A stretch of 64,000 bases of DNA from contig JAOEIQ010000007.1 in NCBI GenBank assembly GCA_026162565.1, positions 124,001 through 188,000 of the forward strand, given 5' to 3'. This DNA comes from Flavobacteriaceae bacterium NBU2973 (GTDB taxonomy: Bacteria; Bacteroidota; Bacteroidia; Flavobacteriales; Flavobacteriaceae). Below the pieces are notes generated by a model. It worked only from the letters and a program-made list of their open reading frames with translations, had not been told where the DNA came from and searched no databases. This document shows positions 15,914 to 24,037 of the stretch, piece by piece (the first letter of the stretch is position 1; every line of letters starts with the position of its first letter). The translations under genes were made by a program, and so were the position numbers.

Positions 15914-17403
15914 TGATTCTGGAGAGTATCATCATAGTAATATATTCAGTAGCGCTTATACTTATTTTCATGTATGCTTTAGCGCAACTGAATCTATTAT
16001 TCAACTATCTATCTGCACAAAAAAAAGAAAGTAATTGTCCTCAATTTAACTTAAACAACCCTGAAGAAATTCCTTTTGTTACTATACAACTACCTGTATT
16101 TAATGAGTTGTATGTAATGGATCGATTACTAGATAACATTGCAGAAATTGATTATCCAAAAGATAAATTAGAGATTCAAGTTTTAGATGATTCTACAGAT
16201 GAAACAATAAAAACTACTGCTACTCATGTTTCCAAACTTAAAGAAACGGGGTTAGATATAAAACATATTACACGTTCTAATCGTGAGGGTTTTAAAGCTG
16301 GAGCCTTAAAAGAAGGATTAAAAATTGCCAAAGGAGAATACATTGCTATTTTTGATGCCGATTTTTTACCTAAAAGAGATTGGCTTAAACGAACAATACC
16401 TTACTTTAAAAACCCTGAAATTGGGGTTGTGCAAACACGTTGGGGACATATTAATCGCAATTATTCAGTACTAACTCGTATCCAGGCATTTGCTTTAGAT
16501 GCACATTTTACATTAGAACAAGTTGGTAGAAACAGTAAAGGGCATTTTATAAACTTTAATGGCACAGCAGGAATTTGGCGAAAAGAGTGTATTATAGATG
16601 CTGGAAATTGGGAAGGTGATACATTGACTGAAGATTTAGATTTAAGTTATAGAGCACAACTTAAAAACTGGAAATTTAAATATTTAGAGGATGTAGAAAC
16701 TCCAGCAGAATTACCAGTTGTTATTAGTGCAGCTAGATCTCAACAATTCAGATGGAATAAAGGAGGTGCCGAAAACTTTAGAAAAATGATGTGGCGTGTT
16801 TTAAAAAATGAAACCATATCTGCTAAAACTAAAGTTCATGGCTTATTACATTTATTAAATAGTACCATGTTTTTAAATGTACTAATCGTTGCTGTTTTAA
16901 GTATCCCAATGCTATACATAAAAAACGAATATGCTCACTTAAAAATGTACTTTTATGTCATGAGTTTCTTTGTGATAAGTACTGTAATTTTCTTTATATG
17001 TTATTGGTTTATGTATAAGAGAACTTATGGTTCTGGCATAAAAAACTTTGTGCAGTATATTGCTATGTTTTTTACATTTTTCTCAATAGCAATGGGCTTT
17101 TCATTACACAACTCAATAGCTGTTATTGAAGGACATTTTGGAAAGAGAAGTGAGTTTGTAAGAACTCCTAAATTCAATATTAGTAGCTTAAAAGATAGTT
17201 GGAAAGGCAATAAATATTTAAAGAAAAATATATCAGCACATGTTATCATAGAAGGACTTTTAATGCTTTATTTCGGATTTGGAATGTACAGTGCTTTTGT
17301 TGTTGGTGACCAAGGAGGTGATTTCGGTTTATTTCCGTTTCACTTAATGTTATTTCTAGGTTTTGGTTTTGTATTCTTTAAAAGCTTAACATCTAAAGCT
17401 TGA
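15913..17403 (+). CDS. Processive family 2 glycosyltransferase, cellulose-synthase-like
   Basis: The 496-residue protein has an N-terminal membrane span, the GT-A catalytic domain with VTIQLPVFNE, IFDADFLPKRDWL (DxD), TEDLDLSYRAQL (TED catalytic base) and QQFRWNKGG (QxxRW acceptor loop), then four or more C-terminal membrane spans. These are the hallmark motifs of BcsA/CESA-like processive transferases. The product is unknown; in glycolipid clusters relatives make glucosyl- or mannosyl-diacylglycerols. It overlaps the genes before and after it by a few bases. Confidence 0.88.
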   Translation: MILESIIIVIYSVALILIFMYALAQLNLLFNYLSAQKKESNCPQFNLNNPEEIPFVTIQLPVFNELYVMDRLLDNIAEIDYPKDKLEIQVLDDSTDETIKTTATHVSKLKETGLDIKHITRSNREGFKAGALKEGLKIAKGEYIAIFDADFLPKRDWLKRTIPYFKNPEIGVVQTRWGHINRNYSVLTRIQAFALDAHFTLEQVGRNSKGHFINFNGTAGIWRKECIIDAGNWEGDTLTEDLDLSYRAQLKNWKFKYLEDVETPAELPVVISAARSQQFRWNKGGAENFRKMMWRVLKNETISAKTKVHGLLHLLNSTMFLNVLIVAVLSIPMLYIKNEYAHLKMYFYVMSFFVISTVIFFICYWFMYKRTYGSGIKNFVQYIAMFFTFFSIAMGFSLHNSIAVIEGHFGKRSEFVRTPKFNISSLKDSWKGNKYLKKNISAHVIIEGLLMLYFGFGMYSAFVVGDQGGDFGLFPFHLMLFLGFGFVFFKSLTSKA

Positions 17404-18851
17404 TGCAGTTCTGGAAACTTCATAGAGTTCCTCTACTACTGGCATTAACTTCTATTCTTTTTTATTTCAGTTTTGCTTATAATCTAGAACGAACAGATTA
17501 TATAAAGCTTCTCTCACTTTATTCTGGACTTTTTGTACTGTTTTACCAATTGTTGAAGTTTGGAAAAAACGACTTAACCTTCTTAACCTGGCTTGCTTTT
17601 ATATTTAGAGCCGTTTTTATTCTAGCCATACCAAACTTATCTCAAGATTTTTATCGTTTTATTTGGGATGGCCGAATGATTTTAGAGGGTTTTAATCCCT
17701 ATCTCTACACACCAGAATCGTTTATATCTAAAAATGAATTTCCAATTTCTCAAGCTCAAGAATTATATAATGGAATGGGTGCTTTAAACGGAAGTCATTT
17801 CACAAATTATCCACCAATAAATCAATTGTGTTTTATCATTGCTGGTTTGTTTGCAAGTAAAAGTATTTTAGGCTCTGCAATTATTTTAAGACTTCTCATT
17901 ATAGCTGCGGATTTTGGAACTCTTTATTTTGGAAAAAAATTACTCTCTAAATTACAGCTCCCAGAGCCTCATATTTTCTGGTATATTTTAAATCCGTTTA
18001 TTATTATCGAGTTAACAGGCAACCTTCATTTCGAAGGTGTTATGATTTTCTTTTTAGTTTGGAGTTTGTATTTATTACATTCTAACAAATGGAAATTTGC
18101 TGCCATTGTTTTAGCATGTTCTATTTCAGTAAAATTGATACCTCTTATATTTTTACCATTGTTTTTTCAATGGTTTATTTCTTCAAATAAAAATTATAAT
18201 GATGTCATTACGAACAAAGTGAAGCAATCTTTTAAAAACGATGAGATTACCACGTCGTTAACTCCTCGCAATGACATTTTAAAAGCAATAACAAGACTTA
18301 TAAGTTTTTATACTATAATTTTCATAACTACTTTCTTACTATTTGCACCTTTTTTCTCTTCAGACTTTATAAATAACTATTCACAAACTGTGGCGCTTTG
18401 GTTTGGTAATTTTGAATTTAACGCAAGCATTTATTATATCGCTAGAGAACTAGGCTATCTATATAGAGGTTGGAATGAAATAGCTATTATTGGAAAAATC
18501 TTACCTATACTTGTGTTTCTGTTTGTAATTATCATAGCTTTTGTAAGAAAGAATAAAAGCACTCAACAACTTATTACAGCCATGCTATTATGCCTAACGT
18601 TTTACTTTTTTATGAGTACAACTGTTCATCCTTGGTATATTGCGACACTTGTAATTTTAGGAATTTTCACCAAGTATAAGTTTCCATTAGTATGGAGCTT
18701 TGTAATTATTTTAAGTTATTTGGCTTACCTACAAATTGGCAAAGCTGATAAATCAGAAAACCTTTGGATCATTGGTTTAGAATATCTTATAGTGTTTGGT
18801 GTTCTTATTTGGGAGTTAAAAGCAAACAACCGCTTAAAGCGGTCGTTTTAA
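17403..18851 (+). CDS. Polytopic GT-C mannosyltransferase-like protein with an in-frame repeat insertion
   Basis: The ATG at 17403 overlaps the upstream TGA stop and gives 482 residues. The start PLLLALTSILFYF is followed by about ten membrane spans. SQDFYRFIWDGRMILEGFNP in the first loop is the acidic (DxxxR) signature of GT-C polyprenol-phosphate-mannose-dependent transferases. Residues of about 267-292 coincide with a 74-bp palindromic repeat at 18203-18276 that keeps the frame open but adds a hydrophilic stretch in the middle of the membrane region. It is the last gene of the operon, followed by a terminator at 18829-18848. Substrate not known. Confidence 0.83.
   Translation: MQFWKLHRVPLLLALTSILFYFSFAYNLERTDYIKLLSLYSGLFVLFYQLLKFGKNDLTFLTWLAFIFRAVFILAIPNLSQDFYRFIWDGRMILEGFNPYLYTPESFISKNEFPISQAQELYNGMGALNGSHFTNYPPINQLCFIIAGLFASKSILGSAIILRLLIIAADFGTLYFGKKLLSKLQLPEPHIFWYILNPFIIIELTGNLHFEGVMIFFLVWSLYLLHSNKWKFAAIVLACSISVKLIPLIFLPLFFQWFISSNKNYNDVITNKVKQSFKNDEITTSLTPRNDILKAITRLISFYTIIFITTFLLFAPFFSSDFINNYSQTVALWFGNFEFNASIYYIARELGYLYRGWNEIAIIGKILPILVFLFVIIIAFVRKNKSTQQLITAMLLCLTFYFFMSTTVHPWYIATLVILGIFTKYKFPLVWSFVIILSYLAYLQIGKADKSENLWIIGLEYLIVFGVLIWELKANNRLKRSF
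18203..18276. repeat. Palindromic repeat inserted inside the mannosyltransferase-like gene
   Basis: TGTCATTACGA (18203-18213) and TCGCAATGACA (18266-18276) are inverted outer arms with one mismatch; inner segments GAAGCAATCT and GAGATTACC also pair partly. The TGTCATT-CGA...GCAATCTC pattern is that of short palindromic repeats widespread in Bacteroidota genomes. Here it lies wholly within a coding sequence and is 74 bases long, including the terminal bases of flanking codons. Confidence 0.8.
18829..18848 (+). terminator. Terminator overlapping the end of the mannosyltransferase-like gene
   Basis: ACCGC-TTAAA-GCGGT forms a 5-bp GC stem (7 bp with the tighter loop) followed by CGTTTT. It lies inside the final codons of the gene, whose TAA is at 18849. 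Confidence 0.65.
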
Positions 18852-18999
18852 ATTTTCAATTTACTTGATAGTCATTATAACTTATTTCTTATAAGTGTGT
18901 TTCTAATCATCTTCATTAGTAAGGCTAAAAGCGTAGAAGCCATCATAAAAAACGATTAAAATTTATGTTATTTAGTAAGAAGTATAATTGTACTGTATT

Positions 19000-20379
19000 T
19001 TATACTCCCTTATATTTTAATTTTCTCTCGACTGCTTCAATCATAATATTGGCAATATCTAAACCAGTAGCATTTTCAATGCCTTCTAAACCTGGAGAAG
19101 AATTAACTTCTAACAACAGTGGTCCTTTATTAGATCGTATTATATCTACACCTGCTACTGGCAGATTTAAAATTTTAGATGCCTTTATAGCTAATTTACG
19201 TTCTTGACTGGTAATTTTAATCTTTGAGGCAATACCTCCTTGATGAATATTAGCTCTAAATTCTCCTTTTTGAGCTTGTCGTTGCATGGCGGCAACTACT
19301 TTACCATTAACTACAAAACATCTAATATCCTGACCATTTGCTTCTTTAATAAATTCTTGAACAAGTATATTGGTTTGTACACTTTTAAAGGCATTAATAA
19401 CACTCTCTGCAGCTTTATTGGTTTCTGCTAAAACAACACCTTTACCTTGAGTGCTCTCTAATAGTTTAATAATAAGAGGTGCTCCGTTTACCATTTTAAT
19501 TAAATCTTTAGTATCTAAAGGTGACTTTGCAAAACCTGTTATAGGAATTTTAATATCATTTTTAGCAAATAGTTGACTTGCTAATAGTTTATCTCTAGAG
19601 CTCCCAATAGCTTCGGCAGAATTGAGGCAGTAAACTCCCATAGAGTCAAACTGCCTGATTAATGCGCAACCATAAAAAGTAACTGCTGGCTTAATACGAG
19701 GTATTATAGCATCAAACTCACTAATTATATTTCCACCTCTATATCTTATTTCTGGATCTGTAGCATCCAGTTTCATGTAAACTTGCTCTACATTTAAAAA
19801 TAACATCTCATGTCCTCTGGCCTTACCAGCTTCAATAATACGTTTGTTACTATACAATTCTGGATTACTTGCTAATAAGCCTATTTTAAGACCTGTTTTT
19901 TCTTTAACATAAGGCTGATATTTGGTATTTAAATCGTCTTCTGTAAAATTGTATTGCGTGAATTTTTGAGATGTATCTACAATATATCTGTTAGATAAGG
20001 CTTCTCTTCCTAAAAGCATTTTAAACTCCATAGTATCTCTATTGGCGAGTGTTAATTCAATTTCAAAGTCCTCTGAACCTATATTAACTTCTGTTTTGAT
20101 TACAAAACGCTCTTCTGTAATTCCTGACGAACTTTTAACACTGCGTCTGTCTAAAACTTCAGACTCACATTTTATTACGATACTTCTGTTTTCTTGAATT
20201 GGATTAACCTCGAACGACACCCAATCTTTCAATCCCTTTTTAAAGGCTTTAACATTTGCAGCTTGAAGAGATGATGTTTTAGCTCCGGAATCAACTCTAG
20301 CTTTAATTGCAGGAATACCCAGTCCTTGAAAGATACACCATTCTTCGCTTCCTAAAATTGTAAGTCGTGATTTTGCCAT
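19000..20379 (-). CDS. Fused RimB-like protease and RimK-like ATP-grasp ligase
   Basis: The 459-residue protein joins two domains. Residues of about 5-145 match the ATP-dependent zinc protease/RimB family (retropepsin-like fold, ARVDSGAKTSSLQA with the catalytic-type Asp-Ser-Gly). Residues of about 165-455 are a RimK-type ATP-grasp ligase (LIIKLLESTQGKGVVLAE nucleotide-binding strand, RCFVVNGKVVAAM, PLLLEVNSSPGLEGIE metal-binding Asn/Glu). RimK adds glutamate to proteins such as ribosomal S6; RimB homologues oppose it. Having both in one chain suggests a self-contained glutamylation/deglutamylation enzyme. It is the last gene of the polyamine operon, 19 bases behind the RMD1-like gene. The substrate is unknown. 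Confidence 0.82.
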   Translation of the reverse strand: MAKSRLTILGSEEWCIFQGLGIPAIKARVDSGAKTSSLQAANVKAFKKGLKDWVSFEVNPIQENRSIVIKCESEVLDRRSVKSSSGITEERFVIKTEVNIGSEDFEIELTLANRDTMEFKMLLGREALSNRYIVDTSQKFTQYNFTEDDLNTKYQPYVKEKTGLKIGLLASNPELYSNKRIIEAGKARGHEMLFLNVEQVYMKLDATDPEIRYRGGNIISEFDAIIPRIKPAVTFYGCALIRQFDSMGVYCLNSAEAIGSSRDKLLASQLFAKNDIKIPITGFAKSPLDTKDLIKMVNGAPLIIKLLESTQGKGVVLAETNKAAESVINAFKSVQTNILVQEFIKEANGQDIRCFVVNGKVVAAMQRQAQKGEFRANIHQGGIASKIKITSQERKLAIKASKILNLPVAGVDIIRSNKGPLLLEVNSSPGLEGIENATGLDIANIMIEAVERKLKYKGV

Positions 20380-20398
20380 TATATAATTATATGTATTT

Positions 20399-21175
20399 TT
20401 AAATAAATTTCAATATAAACATATCTACCACCTCAACTAGAATTAAAATAATAATTATCCACTCTAGCTTACTGCTTTCTTGATGGTCCATGATATCTTT
20501 AAAGAGTTCTAAATTTTCTTTAATAATATTTATTCGTTCTTGAATTTGAGTATACCTATCTTTTAAATCGAACGTTTGTTTTAAAGCCGAATTAAGTTTG
20601 TTTAGGTTTTCATCTTCCCAAGTTACGTTTGGAGAATCAAAAATATAAAGGTTTTCAAGAATACCGTTTTTTATATTGAGTGTTTTACCAATAAAACGTT
20701 TAAGCTTATTCCCTGAAATATCAAGTTTACCTTTATTTTCTAAATATTTGGTATGTATGTTGGTTTCTTGTAATAAACTTTCGGTTATTTCAGAATATCT
20801 GTTGAGCGCTACAGATTGTGAGGTGTTTAACATAACCAGACGAATCATTTCTGAATCTAGTGATGGTAACTTCACTAAATTAAATTCTACCTCTTGTACA
20901 CTTGGCTCAATGATTATAGAAAATTCTTCTGAAATTTTTTCTGAAAAATAAGTGGTGCAATGAGGTTTTAATTTTTTAATTTCGATAGCAATTTCATCTT
21001 CTGTTAGATTAAAAAAACTAACCATACCATGAAGAAATACGTAAACATAGGCATGAGGTTTAACTTCATAAAATAATTCATCACTATCCTGAAAAACTAT
21101 TGGCCATGTTAAAGCTTGCTTACACTCTTCAATATTAATAAATCGTGCAAGCTGGTAGGCTTTTACTTGATACAT
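20399..21175 (-). CDS. RMD1/YagE-like (DUF155) protein with a C-terminal membrane anchor
   Basis: The 258-residue protein has the DUF155 core (YVYVFLHGMVSFFNLTEDEI; ESLLQETNIHTKYLENKGKL) with the Arg/helix C-terminal portion, and ends in a hydrophobic segment WIIIILILVEVVDMFILKF, as in the RMD1/YagE family whose eukaryotic members act in mitochondrial and nuclear division. Bacterial function is unknown. Its start overlaps the stop of the VOC gene by one base and it is 19 bases from the RimB-RimK fusion. Confidence 0.83.
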   Translation of the reverse strand: MYQVKAYQLARFINIEECKQALTWPIVFQDSDELFYEVKPHAYVYVFLHGMVSFFNLTEDEIAIEIKKLKPHCTTYFSEKISEEFSIIIEPSVQEVEFNLVKLPSLDSEMIRLVMLNTSQSVALNRYSEITESLLQETNIHTKYLENKGKLDISGNKLKRFIGKTLNIKNGILENLYIFDSPNVTWEDENLNKLNSALKQTFDLKDRYTQIQERINIIKENLELFKDIMDHQESSKLEWIIIILILVEVVDMFILKFI

Positions 21176-21588
21176 TATTGATTAAAGACCGAGTCTTCGT
21201 CTTTAAAACTTTTAAATTCTAACATATATTCACTAGGATCCTTCACAAAAAAAGATAAATGCTCACCTGGCTTTTCTTTTAAGAAGGTAGCTTGTGTAAC
21301 GAGTTCTAAATTTTGTTCGTTTAATCTTGCATAAATTTGTCCCCAAACTTCTACACCTACAATAACACCAAAATGAAAAGATGGTAAAATTTTACCTTCA
21401 AACACATAGTTAGGGTTGTTAAAATTAAACTTCCCAGCTTGTGTAAAGGTTATTTGATGTCCAAACAAATCTATATCAACCCAATGTTCTGCCTCTCGTC
21501 CTGAAGACGCGCCAATGGTATTAACGTAAAAGTCTTTTGTTTGCTTTACATCATTACATGGCAGTGATAAGTGGAATGCTGTTTTCAT
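21175..21588 (-). CDS. VOC (glyoxalase/bleomycin resistance) superfamily protein
   Basis: The 137-residue protein has the beta-alpha-beta-beta-beta repeats of the VOC superfamily: FHLSLPCNDVKQTKDFYVNT in the first half and FKDPSEYMLEFKSF near the end, where the final Glu is a typical metal ligand. It is probably a metal-binding isomerase or dioxygenase-like protein of unknown substrate. It is in the middle of the polyamine operon. Confidence 0.82.
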   Translation of the reverse strand: MKTAFHLSLPCNDVKQTKDFYVNTIGASSGREAEHWVDIDLFGHQITFTQAGKFNFNNPNYVFEGKILPSFHFGVIVGVEVWGQIYARLNEQNLELVTQATFLKEKPGEHLSFFVKDPSEYMLEFKSFKDEDSVFNQ

Positions 21589-21597
21589 AATTATTAA

Positions 21598-21828
21598 TTA
21601 TAACCGTTTAAGAGATTCAATTCTATAAATTACAAAATCTTCGTCAGTATCCTCAAAAACTTCAGAAAATCTTAATTGAAAAGATTCTCCTTTAAGACTT
21701 TCGTCATTTTTTAAATCGTACTGTTTTAATACTTTTGGATGTACTTCTTCAAATATCATATCTTCACCATTTTCAAACTCAAAAGTGAAGTAGCCGTTTT
21801 TATATTTTTTAAAAGTTGCTATTTCCAT
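21598..21828 (-). CDS. Small hypothetical protein in the polyamine operon
   Basis: A 76-residue acidic protein (EIATFKKYKNGYFTFEFENG start; later EDTDEDFVIYRIESLKRL). No signal peptide and no recognised motif. Predicted beta strands and conserved-looking spacing (9 bases to VOC, 7 bases from the next gene) support a real gene. No function assigned. Confidence 0.6.
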   Translation of the reverse strand: MEIATFKKYKNGYFTFEFENGEDMIFEEVHPKVLKQYDLKNDESLKGESFQLRFSEVFEDTDEDFVIYRIESLKRL

Positions 21829-21835
21829 AATTTTC

Positions 21836-22126
21836 TTATTCTAATTCGTCATCATCTGGCGCATCAAAGTCCACATCGTCTTTTTCAGAATCGTCATCGT
21901 CATCATTATCTTCAGCGAAGTCTTCCATAGCTTGCACAAGTCTTTTTCCAACTTTTACTAAATAAATGGTATCCTCTGTGCGAACCTCTACGGCTTCAAT
22001 TACTTCGTTTTTAGCATTCCTAAAGGTTATAATATCGGATTCGTCATAACCATCTGGAAATTCTTCAACCAATAGGTCTAAAATTTCGTCATTAAGCTTA
22101 CTGTAATCTACTATTTTACGGATCAT
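21836..22126 (-). CDS. Small hypothetical acidic protein
   Basis: A 96-residue protein starting MIRKIVDYSKLNDEILDLLV with a very acidic C-terminal tail (many Asp/Glu after residue 75). The N-terminal half looks like a helical or mixed fold without a known motif. It lies 13 bases downstream of the deoxyhypusine-synthase-like gene and 7 bases before the 76-residue gene. Function unknown; a polyamine-binding role is possible from the acidic tail but is inference only. Confidence 0.6.
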   Translation of the reverse strand: MIRKIVDYSKLNDEILDLLVEEFPDGYDESDIITFRNAKNEVIEAVEVRTEDTIYLVKVGKRLVQAMEDFAEDNDDDDDSEKDDVDFDAPDDDELE

Positions 22127-22139
22127 GATTTTTATGGTT

Positions 22140-23117
22140 TTACATGTTTAATAAATAGGCAAATATTAATGGCGCTACAATGGTAGCATCACTCTCAATA
22201 ATAAATTTAGGAGTATCAATATCTAATTTCCCCCAAGTAATTTTTTCGTTAGGCACAGCTCCAGAATAGGAACCATAACTTGTTGTAGAATCACTAATTT
22301 GACAGAAGTAACTCCAAAAAGGGGTATCTGTACGCTCCATATCTTGATATAGCATTGGCACAACACATATCGGGAAATCTCCAGCTATACCTCCACCAAT
22401 TTGAAAAAAACCAATTCCTTTACTCGAGTTATCAGTATACCAATCTGCGAGGAAAGTCATGTATTCAATTCCTGATTTCATAGTACTTGCTTTAAGTTCT
22501 CCTTTTAAAACATAGCTAGCAAATATATTTCCCATGGTACTGTCTTCCCATCCTGGACAAACAATTGGCAAGTTTTTTTCTGCTGCTGCGTACATCCAAG
22601 AGTTCTTTAAATCTATTTCGTAGTATTCTTCTAAAACTCCAGATAATAACATTTTATACATAAACTCATGAGGAAAAAAACGTTCTCCATTAGCTTCTGC
22701 ATCTTTCCAAATTTTGTAGATATGTTTTTGTAAACGTCTAAACGCTTCTTCCTCTGGAATACAAGTATCTGTTACACGATTTAAGCCTTGCTCTAATAAA
22801 TCCCACTCTTGCTGTGGTGTTAAATCGCGATAATTAGGGACACGTTTATAATGAGAATGTGCTACTAAATTCATGATATCCTCTTCTAGATTCGCTCCTG
22901 TACAGGAAATAATATGCACTTTATCCTGACGAATCATTTCGGCAAAAATCTTACCCAATTCTGCAGTACTCATTGCTCCTGCTAATGACACTAACATTTT
23001 TGAACCTTGGTTAAGCTGAGCTTCGTAACCTTTAGCGGCGTCAACCAATGCAGCTGCATTAAAATGCAGATAATATTTTTCAATAAAATTAGAAATAGCC
23101 CCTTTAGTAGTCGTCAT
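22140..23117 (-). CDS. Deoxyhypusine-synthase-like protein (possible homospermidine synthase)
   Basis: Starting at the ATG at 23117 gives 325 residues; a longer start at 23168 overlaps the agmatinase gene by 65 bases and its added residues look random. The protein has the DHS fold signatures including GGGIAGDFPICVVP (NAD-binding) and SGAVPNEKITWGKL, where Lys297 aligns with the catalytic lysine of deoxyhypusine synthase (WGK). Bacteria have no eIF5A, so in such organisms DHS homologues are expected to make a polyamine, for example homospermidine from putrescine. It overlaps the agmatinase gene by 14 bases, linking it to putrescine formation. Confidence 0.85.
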   Translation of the reverse strand: MTTTKGAISNFIEKYYLHFNAAALVDAAKGYEAQLNQGSKMLVSLAGAMSTAELGKIFAEMIRQDKVHIISCTGANLEEDIMNLVAHSHYKRVPNYRDLTPQQEWDLLEQGLNRVTDTCIPEEEAFRRLQKHIYKIWKDAEANGERFFPHEFMYKMLLSGVLEEYYEIDLKNSWMYAAAEKNLPIVCPGWEDSTMGNIFASYVLKGELKASTMKSGIEYMTFLADWYTDNSSKGIGFFQIGGGIAGDFPICVVPMLYQDMERTDTPFWSYFCQISDSTTSYGSYSGAVPNEKITWGKLDIDTPKFIIESDATIVAPLIFAYLLNM

Positions 23118-24036
23118 CGTCTTGAAATTTAGAATTATTAGAATGTTTGTAGTCGTTATCTTCTTCAAAATCGTCTTGAACTTCTTGGTCCATAAACTTG
23201 TAGCTTAACATTTTGTAATACAATTTGGCCGCGAGAAAATCTGAAGATTTATCAATATTATTTGGGCAAAGCTCAACTATGTCAAAGCCAACTACATTTT
23301 TCTCTTCAAATACGCGACGCAAAAATTCCATTGTTTCGTACCATAATAAACCTCCTGGTTCTGGTGTACCTGTACTAGGCATAATAGAAGGATCAAATCC
23401 ATCTAAATCTATAGTTATAAACACGTTATTGGTCATTAAATCTATAGCATTATCCGTCCAATTATCATCTTGAGCCATATCATGTGCAAAAAACGTTTTC
23501 TCCTCATCCATTACACTTAATTCACTAATATCCATAGATCGAATACCAACTTGAATTAAATTGGTGTTTTGACTAGCTTCATAAAGTGCACATGCATGGT
23601 TGCAGGTAGAACCTTCGTAAGATTTACGTAAATCTGCATGAGCATCGATATGTAAAACCGTTAAGTTGTCGAAACACTCATTAAAAGCTCTTATACTTCC
23701 TATGGAAATTGAATGTTCTCCTCCAAAAAGAGTTACAAACTTGTTCTTCTTTATATAATTCTTGGTAGCTTCATGAACTGCATCTACCATGGCTTCAGGA
23801 GAGTTATTTTCTAATACTGGTTCTGCTAAAAAAATCCCTTGTTTGTATGCTTCTGTTCTGGTTTCAATATCAAACAATTCCATATTTTCAGAAGCATGTA
23901 AAAAGGCTTCTGGTCCTTTATCAGCTCCTTTTTGCCAAGTACTTGTTCCATCGTAAGGTACTGGAATCAACACTACTTTAGCAGTGTTTAATTTTCCATA
24001 TTCTGCAGGAATACCTGCATAGGTTTTAGTCGTCAT
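23104..24036 (-). CDS. speB: Agmatinase (agmatine ureohydrolase)
   Basis: The 310-residue protein has the ureohydrolase metal-binding motifs FGGEHS, IDAHADLR and DLDGFDP in order. It hydrolyses agmatine to putrescine and urea in the pathway started by the arginine decarboxylase one base upstream. The C-terminal tail of about 30 residues is very acidic and Asn-rich (DDFEEDNDYKHSNNSKF) and is probably lineage specific. The last codons overlap the start of the deoxyhypusine-synthase-like gene. Cytoplasmic. Confidence 0.92.
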   Translation of the reverse strand: MTTKTYAGIPAEYGKLNTAKVVLIPVPYDGTSTWQKGADKGPEAFLHASENMELFDIETRTEAYKQGIFLAEPVLENNSPEAMVDAVHEATKNYIKKNKFVTLFGGEHSISIGSIRAFNECFDNLTVLHIDAHADLRKSYEGSTCNHACALYEASQNTNLIQVGIRSMDISELSVMDEEKTFFAHDMAQDDNWTDNAIDLMTNNVFITIDLDGFDPSIMPSTGTPEPGGLLWYETMEFLRRVFEEKNVVGFDIVELCPNNIDKSSDFLAAKLYYKMLSYKFMDQEVQDDFEEDNDYKHSNNSKFQDDDDY

Positions 24037-24037
24037 T

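Noticed and set aside
18875-18946. A 23-codon minus-strand ORF (MMASTLLALLMKMIRNTLIR and three more residues)
   Set aside because: It has no visible ribosome-binding site or promoter, lies downstream of the RimB-RimK gene in AT-rich DNA, and short hydrophobic ORFs are expected by chance.
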